A stretch of DNA of 45,165 nucleotides from Candidatus Methylomirabilota bacterium (GCA_035936835.1 DASYVT010000017.1:1-45165); one strand, 5' to 3'. Positions 26,096 through 34,927 are shown, counted from the stretch's first letter. A program made the numbers and translations. The notes: a model not told the origin generated them from the sequence alone.

Positions 26096-27280
26096 TCAGC
26101 GGGGAGCCGGCAGGGTGAGCGCGCGCAGGCGTAGGACGATGGGCGGCAGCCGGGCGAGCACGGCGTCCACCTCGGCGAGCGTGCTCCAGCGGCCCAGCGT
26201 GAAGCAGAGCGAGCCCTCCATCTCCTCGGGGGCGCAGCCGATGGCCCGGAGCACCTGGGACGGCGTGCCGGTCCGCTGCGCGCAGGCCGAGCCCGACGAG
26301 GCCGCCACGCCGCAGAGATCCAGGTCGAGGAGCACGCTGTCGGCCTTGACCCCTCGGAACACGAAGCTCGCGTGGTGAGGCAGCCGCTCCGCGCGCGAGC
26401 CCGTCAGCCGGCAGTCCGGGATGGAGGCGGCCAGCGCGTCCACGATGCGATCGCGGAGCGCGGCGAGGCGCGCGGGCTCGCCGTGGCCCGTCTCGGCCCG
26501 CATCAGCTCGGCCGCAACGCCGAGCCCGACCAGGGCGGGCAGGTTCTCCGTGCCGGATCGGTAGCCGCCCTCCTGCCCGCCTCCCAACATCTGCGGCAGG
26601 AGCTTGATTCCCGGCCTGACCCAGAGCGCCCCCGCTCCCGGAGGGCCGTAGAGATCGTTGCTCGACAGGGTCACCAGGTCGAGGCCCACGGCTTCGGCGG
26701 CGAACGGCACCCGCCCCAGGGCGCCGACGGCATCCACATGGAGCGGCACGCCCGCCGCGCGCGTGATCCGCGCGATGTCGCCCAGCGGCTGGAGCGTGCC
26801 GATCTCCGCGCAGGCGGCGCCGATCGAGACGAGGACGGTCTCGGGCCGCAGGGCCGTCCTCACCGCCTCGGGATCGACGCGTCCCTCGGCATCGACAGGA
26901 AGGATGCTCACGGCGTCGCCGGCCTTCTCGAGATCGCGGCAGGCGTTGAGCACCGAGATGTGCTCCGCGGCCGACGTGACGACGTGGCGGGGCCTGTCGC
27001 CGCCGCGCAGCGCGATGCCGCGGATCGCGAGGTTGTTGGCCTCGGTGGCGCCCGAGGTGAAGATGACGCCCGGCGCCGCGCCGCCCACGAGCCGGGCAAC
27101 CTTGGCACGGGCCGCTTCGAGCGACTCGAGGGCCTCGGAGCCGAGGGAGTGGGGCGCGGAAGGATTGCCGATGCCGGCCTCGAGGAAGGGCCGCATCACG
27201 GCGAGGACGCGCGGATCTACCGGCGAGAACCCCGCGTAGTCGAGGTAGACCCTGTCGGGAGCAGCGCCCCCGCGCTCCAC
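26096..27280 (-). CDS. cysteine desulfurase-like protein lacking the PLP lysine
   Basis: Class V aminotransferase fold of the NifS/IscS family, 394 residues from the GTG at 27280. It keeps GNPSAPHSLG, FTSGATEANNLAI, AAEHISVL, the pyridine-binding aspartate in HVDAVGA (D183), GGGQEGGYRSGTEN and the sulfur-carrying cysteine in SSGSACAQRTGTPS (C333). However, the Schiff-base lysine motif SxHKxYGP reads SSNDLYGP, with aspartate at 209, and the NNEIG motif reads CAEIG. Desulfurase activity by the normal route is therefore unlikely. A lysine-to-aspartate change has been described in an Archaeoglobus fulgidus IscS. It is 4 bp downstream of tusA, so a sulfur-handling or scaffold role is plausible. 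Confidence 0.88.
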   Translation of the reverse strand: MERGGAAPDRVYLDYAGFSPVDPRVLAVMRPFLEAGIGNPSAPHSLGSEALESLEAARAKVARLVGGAAPGVIFTSGATEANNLAIRGIALRGGDRPRHVVTSAAEHISVLNACRDLEKAGDAVSILPVDAEGRVDPEAVRTALRPETVLVSIGAACAEIGTLQPLGDIARITRAAGVPLHVDAVGALGRVPFAAEAVGLDLVTLSSNDLYGPPGAGALWVRPGIKLLPQMLGGGQEGGYRSGTENLPALVGLGVAAELMRAETGHGEPARLAALRDRIVDALAASIPDCRLTGSRAERLPHHASFVFRGVKADSVLLDLDLCGVAASSGSACAQRTGTPSQVLRAIGCAPEEMEGSLCFTLGRWSTLAEVDAVLARLPPIVLRLRALTLPAPR

Positions 27281-27284
27281 GCCG

Positions 27285-27536
27285 CTACCGGGTCTTCCTG
27301 ACCAGGAAGCGGTACACGCCGTCCTCCCGCGAGACCTCCACCAGCTCGTTACCGGTGATCTGGCACCAGCTCCGCATGTCGGCGTCCGAGGCCGGATCGT
27401 CCGAGAGCATGGCCACAAGCTCTCCGGGACGCATGACCCGGATGGCCTCGCGGGTCTTGACGATCGGCATTGGGCAGAAGAGCCCGATGCAGTCGATCTC
27501 CCTGTCGGGAATGAACACTTTTGGCTCGGTCGCCAT
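27285..27536 (-). CDS. TusA-family sulfurtransferase
   Basis: Small sulfur carrier of 83 residues. DCIGLFCPMPIVKTREAI contains the conserved CPxP motif whose cysteine carries persulfide sulfur; GELVAMLSDDPASDADM and WCQITGNEL follow the normal family pattern. It is first in an operon with the desulfurase-like gene and a HAD phosphatase. Whether it feeds tRNA thiolation, molybdenum cofactor or sulfur oxidation is not shown by this window. Confidence 0.9.
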   Translation of the reverse strand: MATEPKVFIPDREIDCIGLFCPMPIVKTREAIRVMRPGELVAMLSDDPASDADMRSWCQITGNELVEVSREDGVYRFLVRKTR

Positions 27537-27591
27537 GCCCCGATACGGTATCCTAGGCCTCGCGGCGCAGTCAAGGCGGCGGGGTGGTTCC

Positions 27592-27620
27592 TTGACTATC
27601 CACTAACCGCCAGCCAATAT
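27592..27620 (+). promoter_or_regulatory. sigma-70-type promoter of the GGDEF gene, leaderless
   Basis: TTGACT (27592-27597), 17 bp spacer and CAATAT (27615-27620) lie 7 bp before the ATG at 27628. No ribosome-binding site precedes that ATG. The layout repeats that of the promoter at 16021-16049. Confidence 0.45.
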
Positions 27621-27627
27621 TTACCAA

Positions 27628-28644
27628 ATGGCTCAGGCCAAGCGAGCGGTGAGACCCAAGCCCGAGGAGCCCACCCTGGTTGCGGGCGGCGCACGGCGCA
27701 CCATCATGCTCGCCCTGTGGCTGACCTCCTTCATCCCGCTTATGGTGGTCGCCTACAGCTTCTACGCGTATCTCCTGCCGCTGCTCGACCACACCCGGCA
27801 GGTCCGCGACCTGCCCTGGCTTCAGGCCCTGCTCGTCTTCACCGGGCTCCTGATGGCGGTGGGCGGCGTGCTCATCTGGGGTCTGACGCGCGCGCTCCCT
27901 CGCCCCGAGCCGGCCGCCCAGACGCCCGCGCCGGCGCCAGAGCGCCCGCAGGCGGCGTCGAAAAATCTGGACGACGCCGACGGGCTGCTGCACTCCTTCT
28001 CCCGCATGCTCGCGCCCATCGAGCAGCAGGCGGCGGCACTCGACCGCTACGCCACGCGCCTCGACAACGCCTACCAGGAGCTCGAGTCCACCAACGCCCG
28101 CCTCAAGGAGTTCTCCTTCAAGGACGAGGTGACGGGGCTCTACAACCGGCGCTTCTTCTCGATCCGTCTCGAGGAAGAGGTCTCGCGGTACCGCCGCTTC
28201 AACCACCCCGTCTCGGTCGTGCTCCTCGACCTCGACGCCTTCAAATCTGTCAATGACGAGCTCGGCCACGCCGCAGGCGACGAAACGCTGCGGGGCATGG
28301 CCGAGATTCTCCTCCGGCACTCGCGCGGCATCAACGTCATCTGCCGCTACGGCGGCGACGAGTTCGCCGTCCTCCTGGTCGAGACCTCCAAGGCGGGCGC
28401 GCGGCTGTACGCCGACCGAATCCGCTACGTGCTCTCCTCGTACCAGTTCGGCCACCGTCGGCGCGTGACGGCGAGCTTCGGCATCGCCTCCCTGCCCGAG
28501 GACGTGGCGCCCACGGCGGACGACCTGATCCAGGCCGCCGATGAGGCGCTGTACGCGGCCAAGCGCGCCGGCAAGAACCGCGTCTCAGTCCACGAGGACG
28601 TCGTCGTGGCGCAGCCCGCGGCTTCCGAGGCCAAGGTCGAATGA
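27628..28644 (+). CDS. membrane-anchored GGDEF diguanylate cyclase
   Basis: Makes cyclic di-GMP from GTP. The 338 residues have two membrane segments (about 25-50 and 65-88), an Ala/Pro-rich linker, a coiled coil (about 125-170) and a GGDEF domain with DEVTGLYNRRFF, LLDLDAFKSVND and intact RYGGDEF. The inhibitory I-site RxxD upstream reads RGIN, so product feedback may be weak. Its stop overlaps the next start as ATGA, pairing it with an HD-GYP regulator that would degrade the same messenger. Confidence 0.92.
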   Translation: MAQAKRAVRPKPEEPTLVAGGARRTIMLALWLTSFIPLMVVAYSFYAYLLPLLDHTRQVRDLPWLQALLVFTGLLMAVGGVLIWGLTRALPRPEPAAQTPAPAPERPQAASKNLDDADGLLHSFSRMLAPIEQQAAALDRYATRLDNAYQELESTNARLKEFSFKDEVTGLYNRRFFSIRLEEEVSRYRRFNHPVSVVLLDLDAFKSVNDELGHAAGDETLRGMAEILLRHSRGINVICRYGGDEFAVLLVETSKAGARLYADRIRYVLSSYQFGHRRRVTASFGIASLPEDVAPTADDLIQAADEALYAAKRAGKNRVSVHEDVVVAQPAASEAKVE

Positions 28645-29744
28645 GCGAGCCCTCGGTCCCCAGGCAGGTGCTCATCGTCGAGGACGACGCCAAGGTCCGC
28701 GGCGCCCTGCGCGAGGTTTTCGTCACCGACGGCTACCAGTGCCGCGTGGCGGCCAACGGGCGCGAGGGGCTGGACGCCTTCCAGCGGGAGCGCCCGCCCC
28801 TGACGTTGACCGACATCAAGATGCCCGTGATGGACGGGCTCGAGTTCCTCAAGCGCGCCCGAGCCATAGACGGCGACGCGGCGATCATCGTCATCACCGG
28901 CGTTGGTGACGTAAAGACCGCCATCGAAAGCCTCAAGTGCGGGGCGTACGATTTCATCGTCAAGCCCGTGAACGTCGAGGAGGTCCTCATCGCGGCCGAG
29001 CGGGCGCTCGAGCGGCGGCAGCTGCTCATGGAGCGGCGCGAGTACCACACGCTGCTGGAGCGGCGCGTGGCCGAGGCGACGAGGGACCTGGCCGCCGCGC
29101 TGAATGAGCTCGAGGATACCTATCGGACGACGCTCGAGGCCCTGGGCTCGGCGCTCGACACGCGGGACGTCGGCACGCACGCGCACTCGCGTCGGGTCGT
29201 CGGCTACTCCCTCGCGCTCGCGCGGGCCCACAGCCTGCCGGAAAGCCAGATGCGCGACATCGAACACGGCGTGCTGCTCCACGACATCGGAAAGATCGGC
29301 ATCCCCGACGGCATCCTGCTCAAGCCGGGGCCGCTGGGGCCGGAAGAGTGGAAGATCATGCGCACCCACCCCGACCTGGGCCGCCGGCTCGTCGAGCCCA
29401 TTCCCTTCCTGCGGGGCGCCGTGCCCATCGTCTACCACCACCATGAGCGGTGGGACGGGACGGGCTACCCGGCGGGGCTCCGCGGCGAGACGATCCCGCT
29501 CAGCGCGCGCATCTTCGCGGTCGCCGATGCCTTCGACGCCATGACGTTCGACCGGCCGTACTCGGTCGCCATCTCCTTCGAGGCGGCCCGCCGCGAGATC
29601 GAGCGCTGCTCCGGCACGCACTTCGACCCCGCGGTGGTCGAGACCTTCTTGAAGCTCCCCCTGGAGCTGCTGGAGACCATCCGGAACGGATCGGGAAATG
29701 CCGGGCAGCCCGTGACGAAGGGCCCGCTCATGAGGGAGCACTAG
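28641..29744 (+). CDS. response regulator with HD-GYP phosphodiesterase domain
   Basis: Receiver plus c-di-GMP phosphodiesterase, 367 residues. The receiver has EDD, phosphoacceptor aspartate in LTDIKMPVMDG and K in FIVKP. A coiled coil (about 125-165) leads to the HD-GYP domain with TRDVGTHAHSRRV, LLHDIGKIGIPD, HHHERWDGTGYPAGLRG and ARIFAVADAFDAM. All metal ligands are present, so it should be active. It is translationally coupled to the GGDEF gene. No kinase is adjacent. The ~20 residues after the HD-GYP domain are unremarkable. Confidence 0.93.
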   Translation: MSEPSVPRQVLIVEDDAKVRGALREVFVTDGYQCRVAANGREGLDAFQRERPPLTLTDIKMPVMDGLEFLKRARAIDGDAAIIVITGVGDVKTAIESLKCGAYDFIVKPVNVEEVLIAAERALERRQLLMERREYHTLLERRVAEATRDLAAALNELEDTYRTTLEALGSALDTRDVGTHAHSRRVVGYSLALARAHSLPESQMRDIEHGVLLHDIGKIGIPDGILLKPGPLGPEEWKIMRTHPDLGRRLVEPIPFLRGAVPIVYHHHERWDGTGYPAGLRGETIPLSARIFAVADAFDAMTFDRPYSVAISFEAARREIERCSGTHFDPAVVETFLKLPLELLETIRNGSGNAGQPVTKGPLMREH

Positions 29745-29751
29745 CGCAACG

Positions 29752-31401
29752 CTACACCGGCTCCTTGAGGTCGTACTTCTCGACCGCATAGGCCTTCTGC
29801 TTGAACTTCTGCACCTTCCCCGACCCTGTCAGCGGAAAGCTCTCGACGATCTCGACGTACTTCGGCTCTTTGAAGTTCGCGATCTTGCCGCGCGCGAAGT
29901 CGGAGACCTCTTCGGCCGTGAGCGTCTCGCCCGCCTTCGGGATGACGAACGCCATGACCGCCTCGCCCATAACGGGGTCGGGCACGCCCACGATCGAGAT
30001 ATCCAGCACCTTGGGGTGGCGCAGGTAGAAGTTCTCGATCTCCGCCGGGTACGTGTTGAAGCCGCCGACGATGATCATGTCGGTGAGGCGGCCCGTGATG
30101 CGCAGGTAGCCGTCGGCGTCCTTGACCCCCATGTCTCCGGTGTGGAGCCACCCGCCGCGGATCTTCTCGGCCGTCGCCTCCGGCTTGCCGTAGTAGCCGC
30201 GCATCAGCGTCGGGCCCGCGATGCAGACCTCGCCCTCCTGGCCGGCTCCGAGCTCGGCGCCGGTGACGGGGTCCACGATGCGGTCCTCGATCTCCGGGGT
30301 CCGGAGCCCGACCGTGGACACCCGTTTCTCGATGGGGTCCCCCGGACGGGTCCAGTGGGTGCCGCCCGTGGCCTCGGTCAACCCGTACACGACGAGGGCA
30401 TTCATGCCGAGGCCGCGGTCGCGGTCGAGAATCTTCCGCATGATCTCCACGGGCACGGGCGCCGCGCCGATGGAGCCGGTGCGCAGCGACCCGAGATCGT
30501 ACCGGCCGAAAGAGGGGTGGCCCAGGATGGTGATGAACATCGTCGGCACGCCCGAGAAAATCGTGACCCGCTCGGCCTGGATGAGCCGCATCGCCTCGGC
30601 CGGGTCGAAGACGTCCATCACCACCTGGGTGGAGCCGGCGAGGCAGTTGGCCGCGACGCCACCCATGGACCCAAAGATGTGGAAGTACGGCACAGGCACG
30701 AGGTAGCGGTCGCGAGCCGTCCAGCCGTGGAGGTCCTGGTACACGCGGCACTTGTAGTAGATGTTGCCGTGAGTGAGGAGGCACCCCTTCGGCTCGCCCG
30801 TGGTCCCGGAGGTGTACAGCATCGCGGCGGCGTCATCGGGGCTGACGCGGATCCGATCGAGGGCCCCGGCACCGCTCGAAGATCCCAGTCTCTCGACTTC
30901 GGCCCAGGATCGGCAGCCGGCCGGGACGTGATCGCCCAGCACGACCACGTGGCTGAGCGCCGGACAGCTCGCGCTCATAAGCCGGTCGCCAGGCCGGTCG
31001 ATCTCAGGGCAGATCTCCCGCAGGATCCCGATGTAGTCGACGCCCGCGGCATCGAAATGGTCCAGCAGGATGAGCGCCTTGGCGTCGGACTGTCTCAGGA
31101 CGTATTCGACCTCGAAGGCCTTGTAGCGGCTGTTGCACGTCACCGTCACCCCGCCTACCTTGGCGATTCCAAGGGTGGCCACGTTCCACTCGACGCGATT
31201 CGGCATCCAAAGCACGACGTGGTCGCCGGGCCGGATGCCGAGCGCCAGGAGCCCCTGGGCGAAGGCATCGGCGCGGGCCTTCAGCGCGCCGTAGGACACC
31301 CGCTCGTCCTTGAAGACGACCGCCTCCTGCGACGGATCGCGCGCGGCCGCCTGGTCGAGCATCTGCCCGAGCGTTAGCGCGGGGCCGAGAGCGCCCGTCA
31401 T
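29752..31401 (-). CDS. AMP-forming acyl-CoA synthetase (FadD-like)
   Basis: Activates a carboxylic acid to its CoA thioester, 549 residues. The P-loop MLYTSGTTGEPKGCLLTHGN, the YGLTEATGG motif, HTGDMGVKDADGYLRITGR and the C-terminal catalytic lysine in GSGKVQKFK are complete. Chain length cannot be assigned; it resembles medium/long-chain ligases. The ATG at 31401 overlaps the stop of the upstream unknown gene (ATGA). A longer frame to 31521 would run into that gene and is rejected. It converges with the HD-GYP gene. Confidence 0.92.
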   Translation of the reverse strand: MTGALGPALTLGQMLDQAAARDPSQEAVVFKDERVSYGALKARADAFAQGLLALGIRPGDHVVLWMPNRVEWNVATLGIAKVGGVTVTCNSRYKAFEVEYVLRQSDAKALILLDHFDAAGVDYIGILREICPEIDRPGDRLMSASCPALSHVVVLGDHVPAGCRSWAEVERLGSSSGAGALDRIRVSPDDAAAMLYTSGTTGEPKGCLLTHGNIYYKCRVYQDLHGWTARDRYLVPVPYFHIFGSMGGVAANCLAGSTQVVMDVFDPAEAMRLIQAERVTIFSGVPTMFITILGHPSFGRYDLGSLRTGSIGAAPVPVEIMRKILDRDRGLGMNALVVYGLTEATGGTHWTRPGDPIEKRVSTVGLRTPEIEDRIVDPVTGAELGAGQEGEVCIAGPTLMRGYYGKPEATAEKIRGGWLHTGDMGVKDADGYLRITGRLTDMIIVGGFNTYPAEIENFYLRHPKVLDISIVGVPDPVMGEAVMAFVIPKAGETLTAEEVSDFARGKIANFKEPKYVEIVESFPLTGSGKVQKFKQKAYAVEKYDLKEPV

Positions 31402-32840
31402 CCCTTCGTCGCCTCGATTTGCTCGAGCATCTGCTGGGCACGCCCGAAGGCGTGGGTCAGCTCCTCGTGCGAGAGTCCCTGGTCGCGCGCCTTCTGGATG
31501 ATCCCCCGCACGTCCTGCCATCGCTGCATGGCCGCGTCGCGGTCGCCTGCCTCGAGCAGGCGGTCAATCGTCTCGCCGGCACCGTCCGAGATCCGCTCGA
31601 TAGTCCGGGCGAGGAGCTCGCGGGTCTTGCGCTCGAGGCCCAGGTCGATGTCGCGGAGGTGCAGCGCGCGGAAGAGCGGCCGCAGCGCCGCCTCGAGCTC
31701 GAAGGCCACGATGTCACGACGACCGCACCGCATGTAGCCGTTCCAGATCCGACGGTTGGCGCCGTGCCACCGCCCCGGGGTGACGACATCCACCGAGCTC
31801 GCGGCCAGAATCTCCCGAGCGCGCTCGAGGGCGTCGAGCGCGTCTGCCGCCGTCGTCTCGGTGCCCCGGGCGGTCGCGATGAGGCGCCCGATCTGGCGGA
31901 CGATGCACCGCGCCGCCAGCTCCGCCAGCGGCGCCCGGCGCGGGGCCGGCAGGTCCTCCGAGTCGAGGGCCTGGCGGACGAGCTCACGGGCCTGGGAAAA
32001 CTGCCGCCGCCGCATCAACCCGCGGCCCGCGAGCGCGTAGCCGTCCCACAGGGCCTCGCGCGCGCGGTCGAGGAGCACCGACTCGTCCTCGGTGGCCGGC
32101 GCGGCGACGATGCGCCACTCGAGCCACAGCACGGCCATGCGGAGCACCGCCACGCGCTCCCCGGAAGTGGCTGACATGGCATCCGCCGCTGCCAGGAGCT
32201 GGCGCGCCGACGTCGCCGCCGCCGCGGCGATGCGCTGCGGGCAGCCCTCGGAGACGCCGTCGGGCGCCGCGCGGACCGCGGCGTCGAGCGCCCCCTGGGC
32301 GCCCTCAATATCGCCCAAGACGTGGCGCGACACGCCCACCACCGTCCAGAGCGCGGCCCGGATGAAGGAAGGCTCGGCCCCCTCGGCCGGCCCGCCCGCC
32401 TCGAGATGCGGCACCGCGGCCTCGATGACCTGCGAATGCTGCCCTTCCTGCTGGAACGCCAGTGCGCGCTCGAGTGCGTCGAGCGAAGGGTCCGGCGGGA
32501 GCGGCAGCGCCGCGGCTGCGGCGACCGGCTGGGCCTCGGGAGCGAGGGCCAGATCTGGCTGGCTCGTCCGCGACTCCGAAGGAGGGGACGCAGAAGCCGC
32601 CGGACGAGGACGCGAGCCGGGCCGATGCGCGCGACGGCGCTCGGGGCCAATGTACGGCGCTCGGGGCGGGACCTCCGGCGGTGCGGGCCCCGCATTCGTA
32701 GTCGGCCTCACGCTCGATCGCCGCCGCGGTCGAGTCGAGGACCGCGCGGGGCGGGCGTCGAGAGCCTGGGCCAGCCCCAGGAAGAGCAGGATGGCGGCTG
32801 CGGCGGCCAGGAGCGCGACCAGTCCCTCTTCGAGCGTCAC
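31398..32840 (-). CDS. membrane-anchored helical (TPR-like) protein, function unknown
   Basis: Not recognised as a known family. The 480 residues from the GTG at 32840 (AAGGA upstream) start with one hydrophobic segment (LVALLAAAAAILLFLGLAQAL), then a basic, Pro-rich linker (about 28-115) that contains YIGPERRR, and a long alpha-helical region with paired helices of 30-40 residues that suggests degenerate TPR repeats. It is coupled by ATGA to the acyl-CoA synthetase downstream. The helical part probably lies in the cytoplasm as a protein-binding scaffold. No catalytic motif is seen. Confidence 0.75.
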   Translation of the reverse strand: MTLEEGLVALLAAAAAILLFLGLAQALDARPARSSTRPRRRSSVRPTTNAGPAPPEVPPRAPYIGPERRRAHRPGSRPRPAASASPPSESRTSQPDLALAPEAQPVAAAAALPLPPDPSLDALERALAFQQEGQHSQVIEAAVPHLEAGGPAEGAEPSFIRAALWTVVGVSRHVLGDIEGAQGALDAAVRAAPDGVSEGCPQRIAAAAATSARQLLAAADAMSATSGERVAVLRMAVLWLEWRIVAAPATEDESVLLDRAREALWDGYALAGRGLMRRRQFSQARELVRQALDSEDLPAPRRAPLAELAARCIVRQIGRLIATARGTETTAADALDALERAREILAASSVDVVTPGRWHGANRRIWNGYMRCGRRDIVAFELEAALRPLFRALHLRDIDLGLERKTRELLARTIERISDGAGETIDRLLEAGDRDAAMQRWQDVRGIIQKARDQGLSHEELTHAFGRAQQMLEQIEATKG

Positions 32841-32902
32841 ACCGTCCTTCCCTTCATGACCCCGAACCCTACCACGGCGCCCCGGACCGCGGCCAGAAGC
32901 AC

Positions 32903-32929
32903 TTGACTCCCCTCGCGCGCGAGTATCAT
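32903..32929 (+). promoter_or_regulatory. sigma-70-type promoter of the thiolase gene
   Basis: TTGACT (32903-32908) and TATCAT (32924-32929) each match five of six consensus bases, but the spacer is only 15 bp. A leader of about 38 bases with GGAGG follows. The short spacer lowers confidence. Confidence 0.4.
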
Positions 32930-32973
32930 GATGACCGGAGTCGAGCCGTCACTCCACTAATCGAGGAGGATCA

Positions 32974-34128
32974 ATGCGCCGCGTCGCCGTCATCGGGGTG
33001 GGCGTCACGAAATTCGGGAAGCACGACCGCACCAGCGCCGAGCTTTTCGCCGAGGCGGCTGGGGACGCCATCCGCGACGCCGACGTCGCCCCATCGGCGA
33101 TCCAGGCCCTGTACTACGGCAATGTCACCGGTGGCGAGGGCGAAAAGCAGCTGCACATGGGCCCGCTCGCGGCGACGCTCCTGGGCATACCGACGATCCC
33201 GACGACCCGCTTCGAGAACGCGTGCGCCACGAGCCACGCGGCCTTCCGTCACGCCGTCATGGAGATCGGCGCGGGCGTCTCCGACATCGTCATGGTCGGC
33301 GGCGCGGAGCGCGTGCTGAACATCCCGACCGACGCAGCGACCGAGTATTTCGCCTACTGCTCCGATGCCTCGTGGGAGCAAAGCGTCGGCCTGACCTTCC
33401 CCGGGGTCTTCGCGCTGATCGCCCGCGCCCACATGGACAAGCACGGCACGACCGAAGAGCAGATGGCCCACGTGGCCGTCAAGAACCACCGCCACGGCGT
33501 GCTGAACCCCAAGGCACAGTTCCGCAAGGAGATCACGGTCGACATGGTGCTCAAGAGCGCTTACGTCGCCGACCCGCTCAAGCTCCTCGACTGCTGTCCG
33601 TTCACCGACGGCGGCGCCGCGGTGGTCCTGGCGGCCGAGGAGGTCGCGCGCAAGCGGCCCCGCTCCGTCTGGGTGCTCGGGACCCAGGCGGCCTCCGACA
33701 CCATGTTCATGCACGAGAAGCGCGACCTCTCGCGGGTGATGGCGACCGAGCGCGCGGCGGCCGCCGTCTACCGGCAGGCCGGCAAGACCCCCGCCGACGT
33801 GGATGTCGTCGAGCTCCATGACTGCTTCACCATTGCCGAGATCGTCGCCACCGAGGGCTTGGGCTTCTTCGAGCCGGGCTTGGGCGGCGTGGCCGCCGAG
33901 AAGGGCTGGACGAGCCTCGGGGGCAAGATCCCCGTCAATCCGTCGGGCGGACTCAAGGCCAAGGGGCATCCGATCGGCGCCACCGGCGCCGGCCAGATCG
34001 CCGAGATCACGACCCAACTCCGCGGCGAGGCGGGGCCGCGCCAGGTCGAGGGCGCGCGGACGGGCCTGACCCACACGCTGGGCGGCAACACCGCCACCGT
34101 GCTCGTGAGCCTCTTCGGCCGTGGCTGA
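32974..34128 (+). CDS. thiolase-family acyl-CoA acetyltransferase (SCP-x type)
   Basis: Thiolase fold, 384 residues, of the non-decarboxylating type that pairs with DUF35 proteins. The nucleophilic cysteine is in ENACATSH (C84). ELHDCFTIAE carries the usual second-half motif and NPSGGLKAKGHPIGATGAGQ the catalytic histidine; THTLGGN replaces the usual CxG end, so the second catalytic cysteine is missing, as is common in this subgroup. Substrate unknown. GAGGAGG precedes the ATG. The stop lies inside the start of the DUF35 gene. Confidence 0.9.
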   Translation: MRRVAVIGVGVTKFGKHDRTSAELFAEAAGDAIRDADVAPSAIQALYYGNVTGGEGEKQLHMGPLAATLLGIPTIPTTRFENACATSHAAFRHAVMEIGAGVSDIVMVGGAERVLNIPTDAATEYFAYCSDASWEQSVGLTFPGVFALIARAHMDKHGTTEEQMAHVAVKNHRHGVLNPKAQFRKEITVDMVLKSAYVADPLKLLDCCPFTDGGAAVVLAAEEVARKRPRSVWVLGTQAASDTMFMHEKRDLSRVMATERAAAAVYRQAGKTPADVDVVELHDCFTIAEIVATEGLGFFEPGLGGVAAEKGWTSLGGKIPVNPSGGLKAKGHPIGATGAGQIAEITTQLRGEAGPRQVEGARTGLTHTLGGNTATVLVSLFGRG

Positions 34129-34501
34129 CCACGTGCTGACGCTGAAGCACTTCTTCGAGGAGGCGCGCGCGGGCCGCCTGACCGGCATCCGGTGCGGCAA
34201 GTGCGGCGAACTCGCCATCCCGCCGAAGGAATTCTGCCCCACCTGCCAGGAGCGGAACTGGGCGCCGGTGCCGCTCGGCGGCGCTGGGAGCATCACGTCC
34301 TTCACGGTCATCCGGGTCGCCCCCCGGGGGCGCGGCGCCGAGGCGCCCTACGCGGTCGCGGTCGTGCGGCTCGACGAGGGCGTCTCCCTGCTCGGGCGGA
34401 TCGTGGACATCCCGTTCGACTCGCTCCGCGCGGATCTGCCCGTGCGCTTTCGCCCGATCGTCACGGGAGAGCAGACGGCCATCGGCTTCGGCCCCGCCTG
34501 A
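34121..34501 (+). CDS. DUF35 zinc-ribbon/OB-fold acyl-CoA-associated protein
   Basis: 126 residues from the GTG at 34121, overlapping the thiolase by 8 bp. Four cysteines in CGKCGELAIPPKEFCPTC form a rubredoxin-like zinc ribbon; the OB fold follows (GAGSITSFTVIRVAP to SLLGRIVD). Such proteins bind the thiolase and help it handle acyl-CoA. The pair most likely acts in lipid or short-chain acyl-CoA metabolism. Confidence 0.9.
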   Translation: MADHVLTLKHFFEEARAGRLTGIRCGKCGELAIPPKEFCPTCQERNWAPVPLGGAGSITSFTVIRVAPRGRGAEAPYAVAVVRLDEGVSLLGRIVDIPFDSLRADLPVRFRPIVTGEQTAIGFGPA

Positions 34502-34504
34502 GCC

Positions 34505-34861
34505 TTACCGCGTGAAGTAGCGCATCTCGAGGGTCACGCACCGCTTCGGCACCCGGTACGGACCGTGGACCATGCCCGGCGGCCTGCACGCGTACATCCC
34601 CGCCGTGAAGGTCTGCTTCTTCCCGAGGTCGACGAGCTCACCCTCGAGGATCCAGACCTCTTCCCAGAAATCGTGCGTGATCGTCTCCGTGGTCTCGACG
34701 CCCGTGTCGAACCGGAGCAGGCGTGTCACGTCTCCTTCCTCGTTCCTGCTCAAGATCTTCTGCCTGACGCCTGCGCCTCCCGCTCCGCCCGTGGCCGAGC
34801 CTGCGACGGGCTCCCAGGGAATATGGTCGGGCTTGAAGAACTCCAACTCTGGCTTGGGCAT
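34505..34861 (-). CDS. small cupin-domain protein
   Basis: Single cupin barrel, 118 residues from the ATG at 34861 (GGAGG ten bases upstream). ETITHDFWEEVWILEGELVD and PPGMVHGPY are the two cupin motifs; the histidine of TITHDFWEE, E and the final histidine could bind a metal. Function unknown; related proteins act as small-molecule sensors or isomerases. It lies 3 bp from the convergent DUF35 stop and downstream of the tRNA terminator. Confidence 0.75.
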   Translation of the reverse strand: MPKPELEFFKPDHIPWEPVAGSATGGAGGAGVRQKILSRNEEGDVTRLLRFDTGVETTETITHDFWEEVWILEGELVDLGKKQTFTAGMYACRPPGMVHGPYRVPKRCVTLEMRYFTR

Positions 34862-34880
34862 GTAGGCTTGCCTCCGTGAC

Positions 34881-34919
34881 AAAGGGAAAGGGGGCTACGG
34901 CCGACGCCCGTAACCCCCC
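34881..34919 (-). terminator. Rho-independent terminator after tRNA-Gly
   Basis: On the minus strand an 11 bp stem (GGGGGTTACGG with CCGTAGCCCCC, one wobble) closes a seven-base loop and is followed by TTTCCCTTT. It begins about 10 bases after the tRNA CCA end and separates the tRNA from the cupin gene. Confidence 0.75.
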
Positions 34920-34927
34920 TTCTCGAA

